From Hermodice carunculata (taxonomy: Eukaryota > Annelida > Polychaeta > Eunicida > Amphinomidae), in NCBI GenBank assembly GCA_964020975.1, contig OZ026623.1, forward strand, positions 79,472,725-79,536,724: 64,000 nt of DNA. Direction: 5' to 3'. Position numbers and translations under genes: made by a program. A model generated the notes under the pieces. That model saw nothing but the letters and a program-made list of their open reading frames with translations, searched no databases and was not told the origin of the DNA. This document shows, one piece after another, positions 48,874 to 60,352 of the stretch. Each line of letters begins with the position of its first letter. The first letter of the stretch is position 1.

Positions 48874-51800
48874 ATGATGCGACCGAAAAAGTACTCAACT
48901 GACAGCGAAAGAAAGCGAGCCAGAGCGACACGGGATAAACAAAGGAACGACTCTAAGGTTAACATCGGGTCTGACAATATAGTTCGTTGGCGGACGTTCA
49001 GGGAGCAGCAAAATCTGTCGGACGATGAAGCCGTAGCTACATTGCTGTTTGACAGGTAGGTGGAAAGATAATTTCATGCTTCAGTTTTGTGTTGAAAGCA
49101 TGACTTTTGCTTGTATAAACTACAACTACTCTTACCGTAGCCTGGGTACGACACGGAGAAAAGGAATTAAATTGATCGGACCATCACTAAATACATTAAA
49201 ATTCCAAAACGGGCATTTATCGCCCATCGCAAAGCACTGCTGGCGCCGTGCCAGTGAGTGAACTGCTTTCGGAAGTTCAATTCATTGCTCAGTTTGGGAT
49301 GGGATGGGTTGAGCATTGACAAACTCCTGACCTGTCCACACTCCACAGACCGCGAATAGCATGATAATGTTGACCATATGTGTTAATTAGCAAAATTTGA
49401 TGTGTCAAATAACCATATTCTTTTGGGTCGTTCGTTCGCGGGCAGGATGGAGAAGGAGTGACACTGTAAACAACTTTCCTTTGAACCAGACCGCCTCTGC
49501 CGCTTGTGGCAAGGCATCACGACGCCGTCAGTCTTTGACAGTGGGGCTTTTATTTACCAATCCAAGACTTTGAAGTGGAAAAGGAATATTACTTAAATTT
49601 TGTTGTGAACTTGTGCAAGTTCATTTTTCTACGTCAGATTTCCATGAATATTTAGACTTCAAGGTGGAGAAAAGGCACTGCCGATACCGAGATCAGAAAT
49701 TACATAAGACATGGTAGCTCATACATATTTTTCCCCTGGATTATTTTAATTTGTTATTAACTTATATGTAAATCAGTAATACAGGTAAGTTTTTATTCCA
49801 GGAAGGCTCGGATGTTTTGAGGAAAAAGTGATGGACTCAGTAGGATCACTCCCAAAAACAAGAGCCAATTATGATGCTTTGCACAAACTTCAAACTTTAT
49901 CTAGCTTGGGAACAGTCTTCACCAGTTTGTCGACTGAGGCAAGCCCCCCCCCCCCCCCCCCCTCCATAGGATGTCTAAGAATCGCTATAATGAGCCTGAG
50001 GTTTCACTTTATCTGAAGTTGACTTGACATTGACTGGGAACAACTGACTTTACAAATTACATAGGCCTATAGCGTTACATCAAGCAGCTAATATTCATGA
50101 TGCAATAAGGAACCCAACCATGTTATAGGGATACAAATACACTTGCTTTTGCATACTGATGAGTTTCTAGGCAGGGAGCTAATTTAACTTATCTAACACA
50201 TCTTCAGTGGAGAGGAAGTGGCTCTTAATGTATACATTTGGAACTGACTGTATCATCATAAAAACAGATAAATATACAAAGTTACAGAGGTGATAATGAA
50301 CAAGCAAGATTAACAAAACAAAGAGACCAGTGTTGATTGCCAACTTACATATAGATGCATGAAAATGCATGTATATGCATGTTTCTCTCCTTTTTTATTT
50401 TTTACATGTTAACCAAAAGTCTGCAACAATTCACAAATTCCATATCATTGCTATAATTGAGCCTTTTAGGATGGAAACTATCATTTTAATCATATTACAT
50501 GTCCAGATGAAAAAAATTGGTTGGAAAATGTCTATATGAACAGCTAACATGTAATGATGCATCTTACTGTGATCAATTATAATAAAAAAGAAATGTGTGA
50601 ATATAGAAAATGTATATAATGAATTTTCCAGTTATGACAGACTGAATGCTGTGACAACCTCAACTCCAATGGCCATACCTTATGCTTCCTGTAGTGCAGA
50701 AACTCCCCAAATGCAAGTATGGGGACAGGAAGTTGGTGAACAATCAAGTGTTCACTTGTCAGGAGTCTCATCGATCAAAGACAGGTGATTATTCTTACTT
50801 GTGTTCAGTACTAACATTTAAAATGAAACATTTGATCTCACCAAATATAGAAGGAAGAGGAAAAAACAGTCCTGGAAAAGTAAGTGGGCATGGACAGGTT
50901 TACAAAATAAACATTTTCGTAGATTGTTTCTTGTTTAAAATTTGAAACGAGATTTTCCTTTTTGGTACTCTCACATTTTGATCAATTACAAATGAAACAA
51001 GTGACTGCAAATGCATAGAGTAAAGTTTGTTGTGAGATGTTTACAGCAGCATATAAATGTTTGTTTTTCTTGTTTCTAAAAATGCATCAGATACATGGAC
51101 ATTCATTTACCTAAAGTGATGATCTTTACAGTGATGCACCAGTCGAGGAAATGAACATTGAAAGATGTGAACCCATGGATGAAGCGGAGCATGTAGAAAG
51201 CTCCAAGTAAGTACAATTCCGTACCAATAATTTTGTAAATATTCAACATTATTGCACATGAGATCACTTGCTGACTAATATGATGATAATCATGTCAATT
51301 CCCTCGACTTGTATAGAAAGGGTCCACATACAATTTCTGTCTGAAATATTACTTAGAGAATATTTTGAACATAACACATTTGTCATCTATGGTAACATTT
51401 CAAGTTGTCTTACTGGTAACATAAAAAGTATTCTGTCTTATTGTGAAATTTTACAAACACAACAAATGTCATTCAGATGAATTCTACTCCCAGATACTGG
51501 AAAGCAATGTCACTTTAAAAGTTTGTTTAAATATGCAATTATAGGCTAACTGCAAATAGATAAATGGTCACACCCATCCGAGAAAGTAAGAAGATGAACA
51601 TGTATGTGTTTCCAGTGACAGTGATCCACTAGGCTTGAATGTACTGGACAGTAAAGATGTAACATACAGGCCAAGTGACTTTCCTGTGGAAGAATACAGA
51701 AGTGAAGCAGAAATAAACAAACAGTATGTAATTTTTTTCCCTTCTTGATTTTGAGGTGCAATATATTTGTAAAGTCTCCCATTTTGGGGGAGTTGAATCT

Positions 51801-51958
51801 TCACTATTGAATAACATCTAGTATTTGTGTTGTGTACATCTCTGAAAGCATTTGACCTACAGTCATGAAACTTTATAGGAATATTAATGAGTACATAAAG
51901 ATGCACACCTTGGCATATGGCTGTATTGCCCTGGTGAAAATTACCATTGTCTGGCATC

Positions 51959-52014
<56 letters not shown>

Positions 52015-55000
52015 GTATGTAGAATGTGCACTTGGGATTTTGTTTGTATGTTGATATATGTGTTGGTTGGACAGTATGGAGCCTCACATTATACTCGTAC
52101 ATGTTTTGAATATTTTTTCCAAAAGCATTTGAATGTCATGAAGTTTAAAAGGAATGTTAACCAGCAAATGAAGATGTTCACATAGGGTTTTGCTTTTGTG
52201 CATCCATTGGACAATTTTGTCTCAGCTGAAATAATCATTGCCCCCCATTAAACTTGTGTCACCTGAATATCAAAATCTGAATATCAAAAAAAAAAAGAAA
52301 AAAAAAAAAAAAAAGAATATCAAAATCTGTTGGAAACAAAGAAATGAAACTGAAGAAATATAAATTAGTATTAATATAGACATATGCATCAGGACTTTTG
52401 CATGTTCACTTGTCTGTCTAATACTTTGCACTACTTAGAAATAAACCACAACGTATCAAATTTTCATACAGTGTCTTGTACCCATGTAACAAAATTATTA
52501 TAATCAATCTGGACTTTTGTGATGTGTGCTGACTTGACACAACTAGATATTTTCTGTGGATGAATTTTATTAAACCTCACAGCGGATAAAAATTTAACAG
52601 CAAATGCTCGCAAGTTTGTGTAGTTTATAGGTGTACACCTCTGATATGCTTCAGAATATACCAAATGGAGGTTGATGACCTGGAGGAATTAACTCCTGAT
52701 GATCTGCTACTAGGATCCAGTGAGGGAGATGCTCCAGATGAGGGTGAAAATATACTGGACAGTTTGGAAACTGTTTCATCGCCCATGTCTGTCCTAGAAG
52801 ACACAGCCTTCTTGGGATACACTTCATGCCTGATGTCTCTGGCCAGGTTACAAATAGAGCCAGTTTGTAAGAAGAGAGGATGTCATGCTGCATACAAGTT
52901 GACTGCACAGCACATTGGAACTGCTGTAGTTCTAACTTGGGTGATTATCCAGTCAACATTAATTTCCACTTATAAGTAATATTACCTAGCTGGATTAAAC
53001 TGTCTGTGAGGGACACACAGTCCTGTAAACAGCAATAGTCCTCTAAAGTATCATACTTTGCATATTGTATTGTGTACTGTCACAAAGCACGTGTTGTGTT
53101 GTCATTGTTCTTGGCAGTTTTATTGTGTGAAATGAGCCCATTTTTATTGAAATGTTGGACAGTACTTACAGGCTGCTAGTCCTCCTTTGTGGTTGTGATA
53201 CCTTACTGATCTGCAATGTATTGGATATAAAACTTGGGTTTCATTTGTCCTCTTCGGATTAATATTTCTTTTGGGGGGGTGGGGGTGGGGGGGGGGCTCA
53301 TGGTTACTTTATATTATGAAATTATGATGTTTTCTGGGTTTATTTAAAATTATTTGAGATCATAAATCAAAATATAATGCAAAAAACCCTCTCAAGTGGT
53401 CAACTTCAGGCAAGGGCACGAACATGTTCATATTGTCTAATGTTTTTAACATAAGTTGAAAGCACTTTGCAGGTATATTTTCCCAGAAAAATCTCATTTC
53501 AGAGTATAAAATGCAAATTGTTTAATATAATTCAATACCCATTGTTTATTTCAGACCTGTGCAAAAGGACATGTTGGACACAGGTGGTCATCACAACCAA
53601 GGCTTGTCAGACGGGGAATTAGTGCTGGAGACTTCATGGTGGCCACCAGTATCCTGTTATCTGGCAATAACTACGCTAAGATAGCAGTCTTTTTTAAATT
53701 TATGGGATTGAAATCACCGGGTCGGACCTTTTTCTATCAAGTCCAGTCACATTACGTGCTCCCAGTGATCAATAAATATTGGCAGGACCTACAGACATGC
53801 ACGCTGGAGAAATATAGGGGTCAGGAGTTAATACTAGCTGGTAAGTGAAATTATAATATCAGTTTGACAAGCAAGATTCCTTATTGTCAGTCCCTTAGAC
53901 TGAAATGTTCTAAAAATAGTTGAATAATGAGACTTTAAATTCACTATTTATTTTTTCTTCCAATCAATGTCATGTTAAAAACTTTTTTCACTGCGTTCTT
54001 AATTTCACGATTTTGAAGCATACCATTCATCAGAGAAATAAGCAAAAATAAGAACACAGCAAAATTAAATGAATCCACTGTACATACCTGTCATTTAAAT
54101 GAAGAAATGTTTACAATGGTAAAGGTACTAGAGAAGCAAAACCTCTTTGTGTAAGTGTGAGATCAATCCAAAGCATTAATAATTTTTGATAATGATATTT
54201 CAGGGGATGGTCGAAATGACAGTCCTGGTCATTCCTCCCAGTATTGCACCTACACCTTGATGCACGAGGCAAACCATGACATCTTGGTGGTCATCATGGT
54301 GGATAAAAGAGAGGTAGATCTGAAGTTCCCCAACATGGAGCCACTTGGTCTACGAAGGGCGCTAACCTTCCTCATTGATGACGAGCATCTTACAGTCACC
54401 GAGGTTGTAACATATGCCCACTCACAGATCCCACATATCCTGAGTATGTTTGATAATTGAAATGCCAACTCGTAATTTAGCTTTATTTGTCTTTTTACCT
54501 TCAGCACATAAAGTACCAGAGGGTATTGTCGTCCGTCCTGTCGACGTTACTGTGATATCTGAAAAAATTCACTGTATCTGTACCAAATTTTGTCAGAGAT
54601 GTACCTTATAATGGACGAGGTTCCTATCGAAAACCAGTTTCCTCTGATTATTATGATACTTTATGGGTATTTACTTGAATGCTGTTTGAATGGAGTCGAC
54701 CCTGATTACGTTACCATGATACCTCAAAAAGTATATACCACAGCTTTACCAAATTTTCAGATATGCATCTTATAATGGACCAGGTTTCCACCAGCTTCCT
54801 CTTTGTAATTGTAAATTTTGTATGAAAATTTAAAGTATTTATTTCAAGGCCATCTGAGTATCGCACAAGGGGATGATGTTACCATATCTCAACAAGGATA
54901 TGTTGCAGCTGCACCAAATTGTTTATCAAAGATGCACATTATAATGGACCATTTCGCTATACGAAACCAGCTAATATTAAAATGTTAGGAAACTTTTGAA

Positions 55001-58000
55001 GTATTTATTTGAAAGCCATCGGAGAGGTGCACAAATGGACAATGTTACCATGTTCAAGAAGGATAAAATTGCGGTTTCATTTCATAGACAATAATATGCA
55101 AATTGAACAAAGTCTAAAAAAACGCATTGAGCAAAAGAGATTGTGGGCGCCGAGGGTAATATGTTCTCTGAACTCTGTTCTTTTGTATTTGTCAACATCA
55201 TGCTGAGAAACAATGATGGAAATTTTTAGATGTTATCAACAATGGAGCTGCATTTGTTAAATTCATAAGCTGTTTGTATGTCCATGGAGCTTAGCAAAGC
55301 TAACATGAAAAGCATGCAATTATTCCACATATTAACTCACTCCATCCCAATCACTTACTATTCCATCTGTATACACACCTGAATTTAAGATGTGGATTAC
55401 AGTCAGATAAATTCTTCATAAAAACAGCTTTTATTGAAGTACTTACATGCCTAGTCTAAAGTAAATAGCCTCTGCACTGATCAAAACCTTCACCAATGTA
55501 GTATAAAGTGAGGTAAGAATATGCAAGTTACTTTTGTCTAGCTTACTGCTGCAATTTTTCATGAATTTTACACACCAAAACCAATGTTTCAGGGGAACGT
55601 GGTATTCTTCACCAGTGGGATGTATGGCATGGTGGCAAGAAGCTGGGCAAGAAATTAAATGGGGTAAGTGTATGTTTTTCTCACAATCCTCTTTCCAGCC
55701 CGATGATTCTCATTTGCTGGTGTTCTATTGTCAAGTTAATGCGTCACAAAGGGCAGAATGGAGGCAAATTGTCATTTTTTAGCATGCAGGTGAGGGGATA
55801 GTCCCACTGCTTTTATTACGTTTCCTTACAAAAAAAATGGTCCAGGTCTTTCTTCTGCCATTCAGTCCATACTTTATCTAAAGGCCACCTCTTGACGACA
55901 GTAGTTTTACAGACCACCCTTTCAAGACCATGAATGCTTAAATGCTAATTTCGCCTGCCATATGTGACCACTTCTACTGGTTTTAGGGGTGCTCTGAATG
56001 ACTTGGATCACATACCTAAACGTAAAATTTAGTGATTAATGCTGTGAATCGGCAGCTGGTACCTTTGTATTATAATACTGGTGTGCATTATACTAAACAA
56101 GGATGCACATATTTTAAAAAAAATTTTTTTTTTTTTTTTTTTTCAGGTTGCAGCTCGCAATGAGTGTGCGCAACTGAAAGGCTGGTGAAGGACATTGTAA
56201 AGCACTTCTGGAAGGCTTCAGAAGTGGCAGATGGGAATCAAGAGAGCCTCAAGGTGAGTTCTGGGTATACACATGAAAAAGACAAAAAACAATTATCTTT
56301 TCAGTTTGTTTATTTTACATTTTTTCACATATGATTTAAACATCTATTCTTTTGGTTGTAACAAACATATAAAATATATTTTTTCACATGAAATCAGATC
56401 ATACCAGCAATTTCAAATACACATAAAATATCGGTTTACAGAATGAGCACCAACAAAATAGCAGCTTAATTTATAATTTGACACATTCTTCACAGACCTA
56501 CCTACTTCTGCAAACAGCACCATGACACATAACCTGAGATCTGTTCAAATCATTATTGCACTTATTCATAACAAAAATATAATATCTAGTATCATCATCA
56601 AGTTGAGCATTGTTCATCCTGCTAGTTTACATTTAAAGGGAAAAATGTACCAAATACATGCACATAGCATTATTACCAAATCAGCAAAACTTCTGCGACA
56701 GCTTATTTTTAGTGATTTTTTTAAGAGTTATTAGCCCCCAAAAACTGTCAATGTATTAACATATATTAAGCTTATGTACTATCTTACGTTTAAGCATTTT
56801 ATCTTTTCTTTATACCACCCAGAGTGACATACGGGGGATTCTACACCATGTTGTCAACGAACATGATGGGCTCTAGGTGATGGGTGTGGCCCAGGAGCCT
56901 GTCGCCATGCCCCTCTACCAGAGGAAGACAGGGACAAAACATGGCTTGAGGCAGAGTCTCCTGCTCATAAGGGTTTGGCCAAGGTCATTATGGACAAAAC
57001 CTGGCTGAGAAATGCTGCAGCTCATTACTGTAATTTCAGGTACAGTCAAATAGAAAAGTAGTTCACTAATTGTATTCGTCAAACAGTAAAACTGATCCCC
57101 TGGTCACACACCCTTACAAGTAAATATAAAAATTAAAGAATCAAAGATTTTATTTTTATAGGCTTATAGTGTGACTGAAAAAGAAGGAAAAGACAGATAT
57201 TTAACAAATAGAATGCAAAGTTTATATTTGGTCCACCAGCTTAGTGGAAGCACCATAACTAAATTACCTATTTGTACAAGAATATAATGGCTCACTTCTT
57301 GGTGACCAACAGTAAGGCTGTCCCTGAGCAAAGAAAGATATTTTATAACCTTTGTACAGTGTATCTGTTGTATTCCTTTGGTTTATACCACATTTTCTGT
57401 GTACTTTGCAAAGTCTCCACTTTGTATCTTTGGTGATGCACTGTCATGGCAAGATTATAAATGTATGGTAAATCTAATACTGTCAGTGATCCGTGTTATA
57501 TGTGAAAAAAACTGTCTTTGTATCTTCGGTGATGCACTGTCATGGCAAGATTAAATGTTTGGTATATCTAATACTGTCAGTGATCTGTATCATATGTAAA
57601 ATGACTGTCCTTACATGTACACCTAAATTTACAGGCATACTGGCGAGTTGGAGGTATTTCATCAGCTCATACTGATGTATGCTGCCAAGCGTTATGCATT
57701 TAGGTAATTAAATTTTGACTTACTTTCTATGCATGTACATACTAGACAATTGAAGGGTAAATACAAGCAAATTCTTTGATATGGCAAGTTTGGAATATTA
57801 CCCCAATGTATGCTACTGATTCATTAATCATATGTACAAGTAGTACTAGATATTGCAAGCCCAGTTGTAGCAATGATTTATATTGTGTCATTATACCATG
57901 GTACACAGAAGTTGATGCTTTTCAAGATTAGTAATCTCTTGGTTAATTATGCATTGCTGTCAAGAAATCAAACAAAAGTCAGGAGATTCTAACATGAAAA

Positions 58001-58918
58001 TCTCACCCCCAGCCCACCTGTATACCAAGCCAGAGTCCTGTTGGCTGCCATAGACTTCCAGCACCACAAAGACCGAGACTACAAGAGGAACCAAAACAAT
58101 GACATTATGTGAGTTATGCTGATATACCCATGTCTCACTTCTAACAGATATGCAAAAGATAAAATATTCTGCATTGCACTAAAATTGCATAGTCTGAAGA
58201 GATAAAGAGTGGACTCTTTTGCCTACCTGTTTGTAACTGGAAGGAGATTGGTGGTGTAGTGATGTTGCATGTTTATAACATACATGTATAAATGATCTGG
58301 AAGCATCTGTAGTGGGTGGCACAGTATGCAGAGATTGATAAAGATGATGTGCTTATTTTATATAAGTTCAATCAACTTTTTCAGTTCTGGCTTTTAGACT
58401 GAGTTACCAGTTTTCCTGATGCATATTGCCCAAGGGCTGTTAATGCTGTCAACCTGGACTTTTCCTTGCTTTAGAACAAACATGTCGATACATATTAGCA
58501 TGACACCTGTGGTGATTAGATGGCATAAGAAAATCTTTAAACAGAGATGTAAAATAAATCTTGCCAGGTTGTATCATATTTCAATGATTTGTTGCACATC
58601 AGCAGACATGTTTACAAGTACAAAACAAACCACAATGATCTTTTGTACAGGTTTGGACGTGTATACAATAAAAGAAGTCAGAACTGGTGCCCTGTTCCCC
58701 TACGAGTATCCAAAGATTATGGATACATAAAAGTTCTGCAGACCAAAATCTTGGAGGCAAGACTTCGTGATACACTGCCACTTCGGCGAAGGGTGGTGAT
58801 GTCGGAGAGTGACCCCCGTCGGATCCGCCCAACTATTGCTCCTGTAGATCCAAAACCAACATCCACTCTGGTACAGAAGCATGAAAGCAGACTTGGAGAC
58901 AGGGTTAAGTGGAAGTGA
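48874..58918 (+). CDS. 13-exon transposase-like gene of the GDGR-DSPGH family
   Basis: Exons: 48874-49055, 50632-50784, 51132-51206, 51616-51723, 52655-52940, 53555-53840, 54204-54443, 55593-55663, 56147-56253, 56823-57039, 57635-57703, 58013-58108, 58651-58918; all junctions are GT-AG with matching phase. The start MMRPKKYSTDSERKRARATR opens a basic N-terminus (second Met at 48877 possible), followed by acidic disordered exons, GHRWSSQPRLVRRGISAGDF, then GDGRNDSPGHSSQYCTYTLM (candidate catalytic Asp), VTYAHSQIPHI, HQWDVWHGGKKLGKKL, VKDIVKHFWK, VVNEHD and RVYNKRSQNWCPVPL. The GDGR..., D.WH..K layout is an RNase H-like transposase family widespread in fish and invertebrates. Exon 9 needs one more base near 56185 and exon 10 shifts frame near 56875. 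Relatives, as I recall, have Asp in the TD-H motif where this copy has Tyr. It ends 3 bp from the converging ballast gene. Confidence 0.65.
49056..50631. other. Intron 1 of the transposase-like gene
   Basis: Holds a C18-20 tract at about 49946-49963 and no recognised gene. A short frame at 49828-50016 is a chance frame across the C tract. Confidence 0.45.
51962..52012. repeat. (AT)n microsatellite in intron 4
   Basis: About 50 bp of uninterrupted AT repeats between exons 4 and 5 of the transposase-like gene. An A-rich tract with a duplicated gaatatcaaaatctg word follows near 52265-52330. Confidence 0.95.
53273..53296 (+). repeat. G-rich tract, possible quadruplex
   Basis: G7-T-G5-T-G10 on the plus (coding) strand of intron 5, about 260 bp before exon 6. 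Enough G runs for an intramolecular quadruplex in DNA or the transcript. Confidence 0.6.
54545..55085. repeat. Degenerate tandem repeat (about 165 bp unit) in intron 7
   Basis: At least three diverged units share, in order, a gttaccatgat-like start, aaaaagtatat, a taccaaattttgtcagagatg-like middle and cttataatggacca. They begin near 54545, 54710 and 54880, with a partial unit near 55045. Non-coding, old. Confidence 0.6.
57421..57612. repeat. 96-bp tandem duplication in intron 10
   Basis: The string tttgtatcttyggtgatgca and the 90 bp that follow are present twice with a 96-bp period and about 90 percent identity, just before exon 11 of the transposase-like gene. Confidence 0.8.
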
Positions 58919-58921
58919 TTC

Positions 58922-60352
58922 TCATGCCAGGCGGCTAAGGAGAAATCCAGTATATGTACCATCTGCTGATGGATATTCGTCCCTAATTCGCCAGACAAAA
59001 CAGCTAGGGATAACCCTTCGGTCACCTCTGCCAAGTCTTCCATAACGCCATAAGATAAACTGGCGGTAGGCACCATGTCGCCTAGCATCGTTGTCATGGC
59101 GTTGTCCTACTGCCAGCATGTCTGCTCTATACAGATTGGCAATAGCCAACACAGCAGGGTCCAGCACCAATATATCCATCTCCTGTAGAAGAAAATTAAT
59201 TTGGAAAAGGTGCACAAAAGTTTATATGTATTGTCTGTTATTAGTGATAAAATGACAACATAATAATGTGATATCAATAAAATTAGCATAACCTCATATG
59301 ATGCTGTGATATGTGTACATAAGTTTCCCCTATGTTGAAAGAGACTACAAAGAAAGGTACCATGTTGAAGATATGTTAATGGAGTATCATTGAGTCTCCC
59401 GTGGACTGAATGTAAAGATGTACCATTCAAATTACATTATTTGGTGTAAATAAATGTCATTAGATGTTAAGATATGTGACTGCAGCTTATTTTAATTTAA
59501 AGATTTATAATGTAAAATGAGCAATCATCAAGCATATAAAATGTAACGTACTGGTCTTTGACTTAAACAGTTGATCGGCAACATGTTGCAACAGACCTCC
59601 TCCACCTGAGTTGCCATTGGTCTACATTGGCTGCACCTGCACCAACCTGGGACCAAAGGAGCAGGGTTTGGTGGAGGTGGTGATGGTGGTGGCTGGTCTA
59701 TCAACTCCATGATGTCAAAGACCAGTGATGGCATCCTTATTGACAGACGCACAAGCAGTTGCCTCCAGTGATCCTCCGACAGAGAAGCAATGTTTTCCTG
59801 CAATAAATAGACAAAAAATATGTTAATGGAAAAAAAAATGTTTGTTCAGTGACAGTTTTTTCATGCACACATATTATCAACTTGAAAGTCAAAATTTGTT
59901 GCAGTGAATTTGTAGATCCATAAAATGCAAATAAAACTTGGTTGATATGCAAATGTGTGAAAGTATCTTCTTATCATGTACAGTAGTCCCCCTCTTGCAA
60001 GGCTCCTCTCACCAAAGGCCACCATCCACAGTTCTTAGGCAGCAAACATTGACATTAACATTATGTTGTCTACCTGTTAAGAGGCCACCTCTGTTAAGGG
60101 CCACTTTTGGCAGCATCTGGTGTGGCCTTATAAGTGTGGGAACACTGTACACAAATGTTATACCTGCAATGTCTGATGTCTGACTTGTTGCCTGTGTCTG
60201 TGGGTTTGGCGATTTGTCTCAGACATCCGGCATGTAGAAGCAGCAGCACTCCTTAGTAATCCACAGCCTCTTCCTCTTCTTCCTCTTGCACCACCCTGAC
60301 CACGCCCTCTTTTTTGACCACATCCTCTTCGTTGATCATGGCAACCCTCCAT
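58922..60352 (-). CDS. P2X7-type ballast-domain protein (no channel), gene 2, intact
   Basis: Three exons on the minus strand, all phase 0: 60352-60164, 59797-59552 and 59182-58922 (donors GTATAA and GTACGT; acceptors ATTGCAG and CTACAG), coding 231 residues without a break. Exon 1 is basic (Gly/Arg-rich, RGQGGARGRRGRG). Exon 2 has LSEDHWRQLLVRLSIRMPSL, a Pro run, then WCRCSQCRPMATQVEEVCC (C116, C118, C121, CC 132-133) and C140. Exon 3 has VLAIANLYRADML, RHGAYRQFILWRYGRLGRGD, VIPSC (C206), WRIRDEYP and GTYTGF. This is the zinc-binding ballast domain of the P2X7 tail, with no channel part. The start is set by an acceptor TTTTTAG directly before CCATGG. The DNA- or RNA-binding look of the Arg/Gly exon is an inference. 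Converges on the transposase-like gene with 3 bp between stop codons. Confidence 0.85.
59276..59281 (+). terminator. Poly(A) signal candidate of the transposase-like gene
   Basis: AATAAA about 360 bp after the stop codon of the plus-strand gene. Using it would carry the transcript antisense across the whole last exon (58922-59182) of the ballast gene and into its intron 2. Confidence 0.4.
59981..60147. mobile_element. MITE, Tc1/mariner-pogo type, in ballast gene 2 intron 1
   Basis: TA-flanked (59979-59980 and 60148-60149), ends CAGTAGTCCCCC on the left and GGGAACACTG on the right. It contains two copies of a ggccacc/ggccac word. It stops 15 bp from the intron's 5' splice site. Same group as 2448-2637 and 13528-13711. 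Confidence 0.65.

Noticed and set aside
58717-59097. 126-codon minus-strand frame across the convergence point
   Set aside because: It overlaps the real last exons of both converging genes in a different frame and lacks conserved motifs.
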